Below, piece by piece: positions 28,833 to 36,279 of a stretch of 64,000 bases of DNA. The notes below the pieces were generated by a model. The model worked only from the letters and a program-made list of their open reading frames with translations. It had not been told where the DNA came from and searched no databases. This DNA comes from Kitasatospora aureofaciens (GTDB taxonomy: Bacteria; Actinomycetota; Actinomycetes; Streptomycetales; Streptomycetaceae). Location of the stretch: the NCBI GenBank assembly GCA_000720845.1, contig JODU01000027.1, positions 10,522 through 74,521 of the forward strand, written 5' to 3'. The translations under genes and the position numbers were made by a program. Numbering within the stretch: the first letter of the stretch is position 1; each line of letters begins with the position of its first letter.

Positions 28833-29395
28833 CGCACACCCCCCGTCTCCTGGACACGGGCCAGCAGCTGCTGCACACCGGACACCGGCGCCACCGACAC
28901 CGGCCGCGCCTGCTGCCGGGTAGGCGGCACCGGCGACCGGCGGCCCGTCCGGGCCCGGACATCACCCTGCTCTTGGGCGGCGTGCTGCCGCACCGCCGCA
29001 GGAACGGTCGGATCATCTCCTTCGACGGTGAAGCCGCCCAGCAGGGGACGGGTGACTCGGTCGCGGGCGGCCCTCCCGCCCACCCGGCCGCCCTGCGGCT
29101 GCCAGGCCAGCAGCACCCAGCCCAGCGCCGCCTGCAGCGGGGCACGCCCTTTGACCTTGGGCCGGCGTACCGCCCACACTGCCAACACCCAGGCGACCAC
29201 GGGAACCGGGCCCATCCACGACCACCAGCTGATGGTCTTGACCAGGAGGAACCCGCCGCCGACGAGGACGACGATCTGCGCGGGGGTGTAGGGGCCGAGC
29301 GGGATCTTCCAGTCGGCGATCTTCCCCAACACCCACGGATGACGGCGCGCGGTCGTGTAGAAACGCCCGACCCTGCTCGCGGCGGTCGCGCTCAC
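28829..29395 (-). CDS. VirB3/TcpE/PrgI-like membrane protein
   Basis: A 188-residue protein with two adjacent membrane helices near 38-75 (PAQIVVLVGGGFLLVKTISW, then GPVPVVAWVLAVWAV) and a cytoplasmic tail ending beside VirB4. The small two-helix protein encoded immediately before VirB4 is the VirB3/PrgI position in Gram-positive T4SS loci. GTGA overlaps on both sides. Confidence 0.7.
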   Translation of the reverse strand: MSATAASRVGRFYTTARRHPWVLGKIADWKIPLGPYTPAQIVVLVGGGFLLVKTISWWSWMGPVPVVAWVLAVWAVRRPKVKGRAPLQAALGWVLLAWQPQGGRVGGRAARDRVTRPLLGGFTVEGDDPTVPAAVRQHAAQEQGDVRARTGRRSPVPPTRQQARPVSVAPVSGVQQLLARVQETGGVR

Positions 29396-29733
29396 AGCGC
29401 GCCTCCCGCACCCTGGGAGCCCGCGCGCGCGGCCGGATCGGTTCCCTGTACGAGTCCCGGGACGGCGGGGGCGCCGCTGGCGGGGTTCCTCACCTCGTCG
29501 GTGAACATGTCCGCGAGGTCCTCGCGGGAGTCGTACAGGCCCAGCGCGATGATCATCAGCAGAAGGGCGCCGATCCCTGCCTTCAGGCTGAACCGCTGAA
29601 CCATGATGACGACGACCAGCACGATCAGTCCAGCCCGCAGGCCCTTGGTCGCCCAGCCCTCGAACATGGAGATCCAGCTGTCACCGAACTCGTCCATCTT
29701 CCCGGCCAGCACCACGTCGCGCACCGAGTTCAC
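29392..29733 (-). CDS. VirB2/TcpD-like small membrane protein
   Basis: A 113-residue protein from GTG 29733 (GTGA overlap). Two hydrophobic segments, GLRAGLIVLVVVIMVQRF and GIGALLLMIIALGLY, are separated by a short basic turn, as in VirB2-type pilins and TcpD. The tail is Ala/Gly-rich. Role inferred from topology and position between TcpC-like and VirB3-like genes. Confidence 0.65.
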   Translation of the reverse strand: MNSVRDVVLAGKMDEFGDSWISMFEGWATKGLRAGLIVLVVVIMVQRFSLKAGIGALLLMIIALGLYDSREDLADMFTDEVRNPASGAPAVPGLVQGTDPAARAGSQGAGGAL

Positions 29734-30665
29734 CGCGCACCCCCGCCCTGCACGCTCCCGGACTGCAGCGCGGCGACGTCCCACCGGCCGGAGCGGGCCG
29801 TGAGCGCGAGCTCATAGGCCAGCGGCCACCGCCCGGCACCATCACGCGCCTCGGCCTGCACCCGGACCCGGACCCTCGTTCCCTCGGCCGGTACCGGCCC
29901 GGCGGCCGCGGCTTCCTCGACGGCCGACACCTCGCCGACGGTGACCGTCGAGTAGGGGGCGGGGGAGACGGCCGCGAGCCTCACCCCTGGCGCCAGGTAC
30001 CGGACGACCTCTCCGCTACCGGTGAGGTAGGCGCCGAGGAACTCACCCACCGTCGACGACAGGGCACCCTCGGACGGAACCCTCACCGTGAACGGCGACT
30101 TGGGCACCGTGGCCCGGGCCGGACCCGCCACCACCCCCGGGGCGCCGGTCACCGCGAACGAGGCGGCCCTCCTGTCGGCGGTGACGGGGACGGTGAAGTA
30201 GCGGACCGTGCTGTCGGCGTACTGTGCAGCGACTGTCACGGCCCAGGCGTCCTTGTCGCGCTGCACACTGCGCACCGCGGTCACCGACTTCAACTTCGGC
30301 TGTGCACCGGCTGCCGGGTCCGGCAGGGCGACGTCCGGGGCGAGGGACTGCGCAAGACGCGCCTGCACACTGTCCGCCTCGTCCGCACGGCTGCGCAGCC
30401 ACGCGTCGAGGAACACCTGCGCATAGCCCGCCGGGTCGGCCGCGACAGCCGCCGTGCGCACCGGGGCCGGCCGGTTAGGGACGGCGGCCTCGGCGGTGGC
30501 CGGACCGGAGGCCACCGCGACGGCCAGGGCGACGGGCCCGGCGGCGATAGCGGTGAACAGCGCCAGGCGCGACAGGCGCACGCGCCGCCGCATCTTCTCC
30601 AGCTCGACCCCCGCGGCGATCGCGGGGGCGGCCTCGCTGCGCGAGGGCTTCTTGCCCAGAGGCAT
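29730..30665 (-). CDS. TcpC/VirB8-like conjugal transfer protein
   Basis: A 311-residue bitopic protein: cytoplasmic N-terminus, one helix (LALFTAIAAGPVALAVAVAS), then two NTF2-like domains (about 80-185 and 200-305). The motif GYAQVFLDAWLRSRADEADS opens the first. This matches TcpC, the VirB8 equivalent of Gram-positive conjugation systems. It is the first gene of the transfer operon, facing an operator-rich region at 30.7-31.1 kb. Confidence 0.82.
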   Translation of the reverse strand: MPLGKKPSRSEAAPAIAAGVELEKMRRRVRLSRLALFTAIAAGPVALAVAVASGPATAEAAVPNRPAPVRTAAVAADPAGYAQVFLDAWLRSRADEADSVQARLAQSLAPDVALPDPAAGAQPKLKSVTAVRSVQRDKDAWAVTVAAQYADSTVRYFTVPVTADRRAASFAVTGAPGVVAGPARATVPKSPFTVRVPSEGALSSTVGEFLGAYLTGSGEVVRYLAPGVRLAAVSPAPYSTVTVGEVSAVEEAAAAGPVPAEGTRVRVRVQAEARDGAGRWPLAYELALTARSGRWDVAALQSGSVQGGGAR

Positions 30666-30780
30666 GGTCAGACTCCCAGGTCAGGAATGGTTGTTGCTGA
30701 CCTTGAGGTAATCCGTCAGCCCCGACCCGACCACCGACCACACAACCCCGACCACGATCACGAACCGGTCACGAAACTCG

Positions 30781-30795
30781 TGGTCGGCCCGACCA
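30781..30795. repeat. 15-bp palindrome TGGTCGG-N-CCGACCA, copy 1
   Basis: Perfect 7-bp arms around a central C. CCGACCA-type half-sites surround it (near 30726-30760 and 30803). It lies about 115 bp upstream of the transfer-operon start, so it could be an operator for that operon or an iteron. Confidence 0.7.
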
Positions 30796-30922
30796 CAGCC
30801 CCGACCATGGCCCCCACAGGTCCACAGCGGACGGGCCCCCTCACCATCACGAACGGGGCGAGGATGCGCGTGCCGGCACGCGGGAGGACGAAGCACGGCC
30901 CCGGCTGCGTATGGGCGGAGCG

Positions 30923-31048
30923 ACTGTGCAGCCCGAGGCGACTGTGCACACTCGCTCGCGCTCGCCGACTATGCAGGTCCCCCATGCTCGTTGTGCAGGA
31001 GGCTGCACAGTGAGCGCCGGGGCCACTGTGCACCCGCGAGTGTGCACA
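30923..31048. repeat. ACTGTGCA repeat cluster
   Basis: ACTGTGCA occurs at 30923-30930, 30941-30948 and 31025-31032, inverted at 31004-31011 (TGCACAGT). Near matches are ACTATGCA at 30968, TTGTGCA at 30991 and the palindrome TGTGCACA at 31041-31048. Spacing varies from 16 to about 35 bp. It looks like a second protein-binding array, distinct from the TGGTCGG family. Confidence 0.65.
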
Positions 31049-31073
31049 CCGACTGGCACGCGAAGGGGTCTCT

Positions 31074-31088
31074 TGGTCGGTCCGACCA
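31074..31088. repeat. 15-bp palindrome TGGTCGG-N-CCGACCA, copy 2
   Basis: Perfect arms around a central T, with a further CCGACCA at 31094-31100. Identical in arms to the copies at 30781 and 31840. Confidence 0.7.
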
Positions 31089-31236
31089 TGGGGCCGACCA
31101 AGACTGGTCAGCAGGCAGGTCAGTGTTTCGCGGCGGGTGGTCGGAGACGGCGGCCTGCCTGGTCGGGACGCGGGGAAGGCATCGTGCTCGGCCCGACCAC
31201 GGATCCGACCATGGCGGACGTCTCGGTCGGCTTCGT

Positions 31237-31395
31237 ATGTGGCTCGATGAAGCCAAGCGCAGCCCGGAGACCATTCTGTGGTTCGGTGAGCTGCCCTCCG
31301 ACGTTTCTCCGGACACTCACGCCTTCGGGGTGGGGTTCATCAACAGCTTCCTCGACAAGCACCTGGATGCGCCCGCAAAGCCCTTGAGTGAGTGA
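31237..31395 (+). CDS. Possible short ORF or gene remnant
   Basis: A 52-residue frame beginning MWLDEAKRSPETILWFGELP. Amino-acid content looks protein-like, but there is no clear ribosome-binding site and it sits within the repeat region, so it may be the tail of a lost gene. Confidence 0.3.
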   Translation: MWLDEAKRSPETILWFGELPSDVSPDTHAFGVGFINSFLDKHLDAPAKPLSE

Positions 31396-31839
31396 TAGTC
31401 GGCGGCCTGGAAAGAGCCACGCTGCGACATCGAACAATTGTCTCGAACTTGATCAGCGAATTCGCAGTTCAGGGGCGGACACTGGCCGATAACGAGTCGC
31501 ATGGTCAACGAGGGGAACGACGGCTTCACGCTGCCCCGGGGGCGACAGTTTTCTACCGGCCGGAGGACGGCCCGCTTCCCCCACCGCTCTCCGGCGTGGA
31601 CACCTCAGTGCTCACGCAGGGCGAGTGGCGTGAGGTCCGCCTCTACGGCAGCACCACCTTGGGCGGACTCCTCTTCAACGCCTGCGACTGACACCAGGCC
31701 GATGACTTCCGGGTCACTGCTCTCGAGGCCGAGAACCTGAACGGTGACGCTGGCGCCGGCGAGCCTCTCCCGGGTCGTCGCCCGGCCGGGAGAGGGGGTG
31801 GCGACGCGGGCTCGGTGCGCGCCTGCCGACCCGATCCAC

Positions 31840-31854
31840 TGGTCGGTCCGACCA
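31840..31854. repeat. 15-bp palindrome TGGTCGG-N-CCGACCA, copy 3
   Basis: Perfect arms around a central T, followed by CCGACCA at 31860-31866 in the same relative arrangement as at copy 2 (palindrome, short spacer, half-site). It lies about 210 bp upstream of the initiator-like gene. Confidence 0.7.
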
Positions 31855-32064
31855 CGGGGCCGACCACGTTGTTCAGCGCGCTTGTTGTCGGATCGTGATC
31901 TGCGGTCGGGGATTGTGGTCGCCTGTCTGGTCGGGGCGGGCCGGTGGGCTGACCTGCATGGAACTCGTGTGTGTCTCCTCACCCGGTGGCCTGGGCCGAC
32001 CCGTGGGCGTGATCCGCCTCCATGTCTCTGGCGGCCGCGTGTACCGGGCGTGCGGGGTGCCGCA

Positions 32065-33570
32065 GTGAGCGGCTTCGGGGCGGGAATCCGCCGGGGCGTG
32101 ATGGCCGCTGATCAGTTCACGCAGATCGCCAACGGACTGTTCCGGGACGGCCGGTTGTCCTACCGGGCGAAGGGGATCTTCGGGCACGTCAGCACGCACC
32201 GCAGCGGCTGGCGGGTGACGATCGCGGACCTGGTCCGCCTGGGCCCCGACGGCCGGGACGCCGTTCGCGCCGCTCTGAGGGAGCTGGAGGAGCACGGCTA
32301 TCTGATCCGGGAGCGCCTGCGCCACCCCGACGGGACCCTCGGCGAGAGCGTCTACTGCATCACGGACCGTCCCGCCGTCTTGAGTAACCTGCCGTCCGGG
32401 GCCCGCTTTGTGGCTGGAGGACCGCAGGCGGCCGGGACGGCCGATGAGTTCGGAGCGGGGATCCGCCGGGGTGTGATGGCGGGGGATCAGTTCACGCAGA
32501 TCGCGAACGCCTTGTTCAGGGACGGCCGATTGTCCTTCAAGGCGAAGGGGCTGTTCGGCCTGCTCTCCACGCACCAGGAGGGCTGGCGGATGACGGTTGC
32601 CGGCCTCGCCCGCCATGGCTGTGACGGCGAGGCGGCTGTCAAGAGCGGGCTGAAGGAACTGGAACGGCACGGTTTCCTCGTCCGCGAACGCGAGCGCGGC
32701 CCAGATGGAACGCTCGGTGCGGCGGTGTACTTCATCACCGACCTGCCAGCCCTGCAAAACCACAGGTCACAACCAAAGTCGGGTTATCCACCAGTGGATG
32801 AACCTACGTTGGCCAATCGCCCCACTAAGAAGACCATCAGTAAGAAGACGAACAAGCAGAAGACCAGACCCCTCCGTCCCTGCGACCGCGCCGCCAGCGC
32901 ACCGGGCTCCTCGGGCAAGGTACGGCCCAACGCAGCAGCGTCCGCGTCTCCCGCCGACAGCTCGCCCGCAGTACCTTCTACGTCCGACATCCCGCCGGTG
33001 CCTGCGGCCGATGAGATGCATCCCGGGATCCATCTGCTGCTGGAGATCGGAGCCGCTCGCCCCGAGCTGCTACTGACTGGGAAGGCGCTGACCGACCAGG
33101 GCCGCGTCGTGACCGTGATGCTGGAGTCCGGCTGGACCAGCACCCAGCTGCGCCACGTCATCGCCGGCCGCCCCCTGCCCACCCCAGTGCGCACCAGCGT
33201 CGGCGCGATCATCGCAGCCCGCCTGCGCGCCGCCCAGGCCTACCCACCACCCGCCACCCTCACCAGCCCCCACCACGACGGCGTCTTGGACGACGAACCG
33301 CCCGCCCACCGGGCGGTCGAGCGGCCGTCCACCGGACCCGCGGCCCGCACGGTCACTGAAGCCCTGACCTACCGCGCACTGGCCGAGTGCGCCGGCTGCG
33401 GCGTCCCCGGCACCGCCCCCGGTGAAGACCTCTGCCCGGCCTGCCTCGACTGGCCCCTGTGCTCCACCTGCCCCGGCCCCACCCCACGCCGCGCCCACCC
33501 TCACAGCGACGGCCGCTGTACCACCTGCTCTACGGCCTCCACCGGTCCGACGGGGGGAAGTACGTCATGA
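32065..33570 (+). CDS. Putative replication initiator with duplicated winged-helix domain and zinc-finger tail
   Basis: A 501-residue protein from GTG 32065; an internal ATG follows at VMAADQF. Two tandem copies of a domain of about 105 residues each begin FGAGIRRGVMA and contain QFTQIAN-LFRDGRLS, then a helix-turn-helix and GPDGTLG, then a beta wing. They occupy roughly 3-110 and 125-235 and are about two-thirds identical by eye. A helical domain follows (MHPGIHLLLEIGAARPELLL) and a Cys-rich tail with CAGCGVPG, CPACLDWPLCSTC and CTTC. DnaD-like winged-helix proteins of this type are common on Streptomyces plasmids. The upstream repeats and lack of another Rep candidate support initiation, but a regulator is possible. 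Confidence 0.6.
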   Translation: MSGFGAGIRRGVMAADQFTQIANGLFRDGRLSYRAKGIFGHVSTHRSGWRVTIADLVRLGPDGRDAVRAALRELEEHGYLIRERLRHPDGTLGESVYCITDRPAVLSNLPSGARFVAGGPQAAGTADEFGAGIRRGVMAGDQFTQIANALFRDGRLSFKAKGLFGLLSTHQEGWRMTVAGLARHGCDGEAAVKSGLKELERHGFLVRERERGPDGTLGAAVYFITDLPALQNHRSQPKSGYPPVDEPTLANRPTKKTISKKTNKQKTRPLRPCDRAASAPGSSGKVRPNAAASASPADSSPAVPSTSDIPPVPAADEMHPGIHLLLEIGAARPELLLTGKALTDQGRVVTVMLESGWTSTQLRHVIAGRPLPTPVRTSVGAIIAARLRAAQAYPPPATLTSPHHDGVLDDEPPAHRAVERPSTGPAARTVTEALTYRALAECAGCGVPGTAPGEDLCPACLDWPLCSTCPGPTPRRAHPHSDGRCTTCSTASTGPTGGSTS

Positions 33571-33625
33571 CCACTCCGACGACACCCGCCAGCGAGTGCG
33601 AAGGGCCGTGCGAGCCCGAAGCGGA

Positions 33626-33890
33626 GGGCAACCTCTGCAGGTGCGGGGATGACAGCCACGCGCTGACACCGCGCCCACGTGGCGTGGCGCAACCCCCGCA
33701 ACCGCGGGGACGACGGCGACATACCCGCGCCAAATGTCGGAGTAGCCCCCGCGGGCGCCGGGACGACGCGATCCGCACTCCGGCCCCGATCCTGCGCTGG
33801 GAGCAACCCGCGAGGGCGCGGGGACGACTGAACCGCATGACGCAGAAGACACCCGGACAGCGTCGTCCCCGCACCCGCGGGGACCGGCTG
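33626..33890 (-). CRISPR. Degenerate type I-E-like CRISPR array (five repeats)
   Basis: Reading the minus strand, repeats begin GTCGTCCCCGC (or GTCATCCCCGC, GTCGTCCCGGC) and end near CGGGTTGCTCC. Copies lie at about 33626-33653, 33686-33714, 33739-33767 and 33799-33828. A fifth at about 33862-33890 is cleaner in the plus orientation (GTCGTCCCCGCACCCGCGGG). Repeats are 28-30 bp and spacers about 32, 24, 32 and 33 bp, as for I-E except the shortened second. Repeats differ at several bases, indicating decay. No cas gene is in the window. Confidence 0.75.
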
Positions 33891-33987
33891 CTACGAACCG
33901 GCACGGTTTCACAGCTGATGGCTCGAAGCAGGGCGGCCTCCTGAAGATCACTGACCTGACGCCCGACCCCGTGGGTATTCATGGCGG

Positions 33988-33993
33988 TATACT
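33988..33993 (+). promoter_or_regulatory. -10 element for a leaderless antitoxin mRNA
   Basis: TATACT ends seven bases before the GTG of the antitoxin gene, so transcription should start at or next to the start codon. No Shine-Dalgarno is present. A -35 hexamer is not clear. Confidence 0.5.
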
Positions 33994-34000
33994 TTCCGGT

Positions 34001-34273
34001 GTGGATACGACGATCAAGATCGGTGCGGAGACCCGCGACAAGCTCGCCGCTCTGGCCGAGGCCAGGAACATGTCGATGCGGGCTTTGATCGAGGAGTTCG
34101 CCGCGACCGCGCTCACTCCTGCGCAGTTGCGTGAGCGAGCCGAACGCACAGACGCGTTCTTGGCCGCGGAGTTCGGGCACCGGGTCAGCGACGACGAAGC
34201 CGGCGCCTTGCGTGAGCGGATGCGGCAGGCGCAGAACGCCGGTCAGGCTCGGGTTCGGGGCACGGCGGCGTGA
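34001..34273 (+). CDS. Type II antitoxin, ribbon-helix-helix-like
   Basis: A 90-residue protein from GTG 34001. The N-terminus (VDTTIKIGAETRDKLAALAE, then MSMRALIEEFA) has the strand-helix-helix pattern of Arc/VapB-type antitoxins. The C-terminal half (RVSDDEAGALRERMRQAQNA) is the likely toxin-binding part. Its stop overlaps the toxin start (GTGA), the usual arrangement of type II pairs. It lies between two CRISPR repeat blocks. Confidence 0.75.
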   Translation: MDTTIKIGAETRDKLAALAEARNMSMRALIEEFAATALTPAQLRERAERTDAFLAAEFGHRVSDDEAGALRERMRQAQNAGQARVRGTAA

Positions 34274-34656
34274 TCGTCGAGCACTACGTCCTGGACAGTC
34301 GCACACTCCTTGCCCTGGGGGGCAACAAGCAGGTCTCCGGGCTCATCCACATTGCCGCGGGGGACCCCACGGTGCGTTTGTGGGTCCCCATCGTGTGCGT
34401 GCTGGAGGCCGAGCGTGAACGGGCCGGGATCGTGGACTACCTGGGTATCCTCGATGTCCTGCACACCTTGGACGCCGACTATGCGACGGCACACGCGGTC
34501 GCCGATCTGTATCGACGGAACGTCCCCTTCGGCGTAGGGGCCGCCGTACACGCCACCCAGCCCACGCTGGACCGACCCGACGGTGCCGTCGTCGCCACGG
34601 TCGCGCCCGCCGACTACGACGGGCTCGAAGCCCCGGTCCTCGACCTCAATCGGTAG
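34270..34656 (+). CDS. PIN-domain toxin-like protein (VapC-like)
   Basis: A 128-residue protein. YVLDSRTLLALGG carries the first PIN acidic residue and VCVLEAERERAG the second. The C-terminal region FGVGAAVHATQ ... ATVAPADYDG follows the PIN fold, but the third acidic position (normally Asp before the AA-type helix) appears to be Ala. VapC toxins cleave RNA. The apparent loss of an acidic ligand may mean altered or reduced activity. Coupled to the antitoxin by GTGA. Confidence 0.7.
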   Translation: MIVEHYVLDSRTLLALGGNKQVSGLIHIAAGDPTVRLWVPIVCVLEAERERAGIVDYLGILDVLHTLDADYATAHAVADLYRRNVPFGVGAAVHATQPTLDRPDGAVVATVAPADYDGLEAPVLDLNR

Positions 34657-34731
34657 GCGGTCTGCAGCACATCGGCGTCAGGCGTACGGCAGACCATTCA
34701 CACCCTCCCTGGACTCCGCCTGCGGGTTCGT

Positions 34732-34760
34732 ATGCTCCCCGCACCCGCGGGGACGGTCCC
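34732..34760 (+). CRISPR. Solitary well-preserved type I-E-like CRISPR repeat
   Basis: This 29-bp unit reads ATGCTCCCCGCACCCGCGG and then GGACGGTCCC, close to Streptomyces I-E repeats. The central stem CCCCGC/GCGGGG is intact. It lies 845 bp beyond the degenerate array, with the PIN toxin-antitoxin pair between. No second repeat follows within the next 300 bp. Confidence 0.65.
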
Positions 34761-34815
34761 GCGCACCCCTGCGCGGGTCTAGGGGGGCCGATGGACCACT
34801 CGGAAGCAGTGCGGT

Positions 34816-35056
34816 TCAGCTGATGCGGCGCCGGCCTGCGATGTCGGTGACCTTCGTGCGAGCCTTGAGCTCCTCCTCGAGCTGAGCTGCTCGGAGAGCG
34901 AGGAACTGGATCTGGGACGTCATATCCACGGACCCCGACGTCCCGCCAGCGCCAGTAGGACGCCTCCGGCAGCCACTCGATCCTCTCGCCAGCCTCGTCG
35001 TGGGCGTAGGTCGCTGGAACCGTCGCTGTCCCGGCTCGGCGTGCTCGACGGCCGAT
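34816..35056 (-). pseudogene. Remnant of an unidentified gene
   Basis: Minus-strand coding-like pieces in two frames: TYAHDEAGERIEWLPEASYW then WRWRDVGVRGYDV (upstream) and QIQFLALRAAQLEEELKART (downstream, ending at the TGA at 34818-34816). They look like one short gene interrupted by a frameshift near 34920. Together with the CRISPR repeat this fills the 34657-35056 gap; nothing else is seen there. Confidence 0.35.
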
Positions 35057-35353
35057 CTACAGGTCCTGAACTGCGCGTAGGGCGGCGTCCACGCGGGCCA
35101 TGGCCGCGGGGTCGACGGGGCCGAGGAGTTTGGCGCCGTCGAAACGGTCGACGCGCAGCTGGACGATGTTGACGGCGACGGCGGTGCAGGGGAACGGGTC
35201 GCCGATGACGACGGACATGGCGGTGTCGGGGTAGCGGCCGCTGTCGTGGAGCATGATCACGAGGACGGCGCCGTAGGCCTCCTCGAGGCCGGTCAGGCTG
35301 ATGATGAGGACGTTGCGGCCGTCGGGCAGCGACCAGATTTCACCACGGTTCAC
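35057..35353 (-). CDS. MazF/PemK-like toxin
   Basis: A 98-residue protein beginning MNRGEIWSLPDGRNVLIIS, the RGEIW opening typical of MazF/PemK, followed by a small beta-barrel pattern (YGAVLVIMLHDSG, TAVAVNIVQLRVDRF). MazF-type toxins cleave mRNA at short sites. The GTG start overlaps the stop of the RHH antitoxin gene (GTGA). Slightly shorter than classical MazF. Confidence 0.7.
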   Translation of the reverse strand: MNRGEIWSLPDGRNVLIISLTGLEEAYGAVLVIMLHDSGRYPDTAMSVVIGDPFPCTAVAVNIVQLRVDRFDGAKLLGPVDPAAMARVDAALRAVQDL

Positions 35354-35547
35354 AGACTGTCGCCCTCGCCCGCCAGGTCGTCGCCGAGGCCGAGCGTGGC
35401 GAGCTGCTTTGCAGCATCCAGCGTGGCAGCGCGGCGGGCGGCGCGTACCACGTACGCGTTCACGGAAAGGCCAGCGTCGGATGCTGCGGCCCGGATGGAG
35501 GGGGCGAGGTCGTCCGGGACGCGCAGGGTCATGGTGGTGACAGACAT
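35350..35547 (-). CDS. Ribbon-helix-helix antitoxin
   Basis: A 65-residue protein from ATG 35547: MSVTTMTLRVPDDLAPSIRA is a clear RHH strand and first helix, then DAGLSVNAYVVRAARRAATL. It overlaps the MazF-like gene by 4 bp, forming a type II pair. TATCCT lies about eight bases upstream of the ATG, so this mRNA may also be leaderless. A second addiction module within 1 kb of the PIN pair. Confidence 0.75.
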   Translation of the reverse strand: MSVTTMTLRVPDDLAPSIRAAASDAGLSVNAYVVRAARRAATLDAAKQLATLGLGDDLAGEGDSL

Positions 35548-35647
35548 GACAGCAAGGATAGACACCGGATTCTGGTGGCGTCAGGTGGTTGCAAAATAGA
35601 TTGTCGAGAGCGGCACGGCCTCGCGTGCACCAGCAGAAGTACGGCCG

Positions 35648-36223
35648 TCACGCGGAGGGCGGGCGTGGCACGGCGCGTTCCTGCTCACGGCGGGCGCCGG
35701 ATCGCCCTCGGGCGTGGATCCGGCGCCCGCCTGTGTGTTCGGCCGAGCTTTGGTGATCTGCGCTAGGAGCCGGGGTGACCTCGCCAAAGCCGGACTCTCC
35801 GGTGACTCCGGTCTCACAGAACAGCGCATCGTCGTGCCGCACGCCCACCGGCCACACCCCCACGCTCGGACGCTCGTCGATGACGACGTAACTGCCCTCG
35901 CTGAGGAGGTAGGTGAACCGGGCGAAAGGCCGCTTGCCGCGGTCCATGTCCGGGTCGACCACGCCTGGGATGGCGCTGTACGGGTAGATCGCCATGGCGC
36001 CTGGGACGGTCTTGCCCTCCTGGTCGACGCCCGGGCCGAACGTTCCCATGGTTACGTCGATGCGCATGCAGGCGGTGCAGTAGCAGTGCGGACGGACGAG
36101 CTGTCCGCGGTGGCCCTGCACCGACCACAGGGGCCAGTGATTGGTCCGGGCAGCCAGCCGAGACGCTTCTGCGTATGCACTGTATGTCTGACTGCTGCTC
36201 CGCCCAAGGTCGGCGTCCAGCAC
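35648..36223 (-). CDS. Hypothetical protein
   Basis: A 191-residue frame from GTG 36223. It contains RPHCYCTACMRIDVTMGTFG (a CxCxxC cluster that could bind metal), FARFTYLLSEGSYVVIDERP and an Arg-rich tail. Start choice is uncertain because the frame stays open upstream through the hairpin at 36227-36262. The family is not recognised. Confidence 0.45.
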   Translation of the reverse strand: MLDADLGRSSSQTYSAYAEASRLAARTNHWPLWSVQGHRGQLVRPHCYCTACMRIDVTMGTFGPGVDQEGKTVPGAMAIYPYSAIPGVVDPDMDRGKRPFARFTYLLSEGSYVVIDERPSVGVWPVGVRHDDALFCETGVTGESGFGEVTPAPSADHQSSAEHTGGRRIHARGRSGARREQERAVPRPPSA

Positions 36224-36226
36224 AAC

Positions 36227-36262
36227 GGCAGGGCCGGATGGGTTAACCCGTCCGGCCCTGCC
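36227..36262. terminator. 36-bp near-perfect palindrome (terminator or binding site)
   Basis: Twelve-base arms GGCAGGGCCGGA and TCCGGCCCTGCC enclose GGGTTAACCC, itself a palindrome. It lies 17 bp past the recombinase stop. Probably a terminator; because it adjoins a site-specific recombinase it could also be that protein's site. No U-tract follows. Confidence 0.55.
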
Positions 36263-36279
36263 GGCACGTCCTGCCCGCT

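Larger units (their letters stand above)
30666..32064. other. Repeat-rich non-coding region between transfer operon and initiator-like gene (candidate origin/control region)
   Basis: About 1.4 kb separate two diverging units. It contains three 15-bp TGGTCGG-N-CCGACCA palindromes and many half-sites (CCGACCA or TGGTCGG), plus a cluster of ACTGTGCA repeats (listed separately). Possible short frames at 31237-31395 and 31392-31691 are not convincing. Repeats of this kind beside a DNA-binding initiator-like gene are what an iteron origin would look like; they could equally be operators for a plasmid repressor. Confidence 0.55.

Noticed and set aside
26133..29291. A 1052-codon plus-strand open frame opposite the VirB4 gene
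   Set aside because: It is the antisense shadow of virB4- and virB3-like genes with recognised ATPase motifs; the translation is Arg/Gly/Pro-rich with no domain, a common artefact of high third-position GC.
33565..33951. Minus-strand frame with repeated VVPAPAGVAP-like words
   Set aside because: This is what a CRISPR array looks like when translated; the DNA repeat structure explains it fully.
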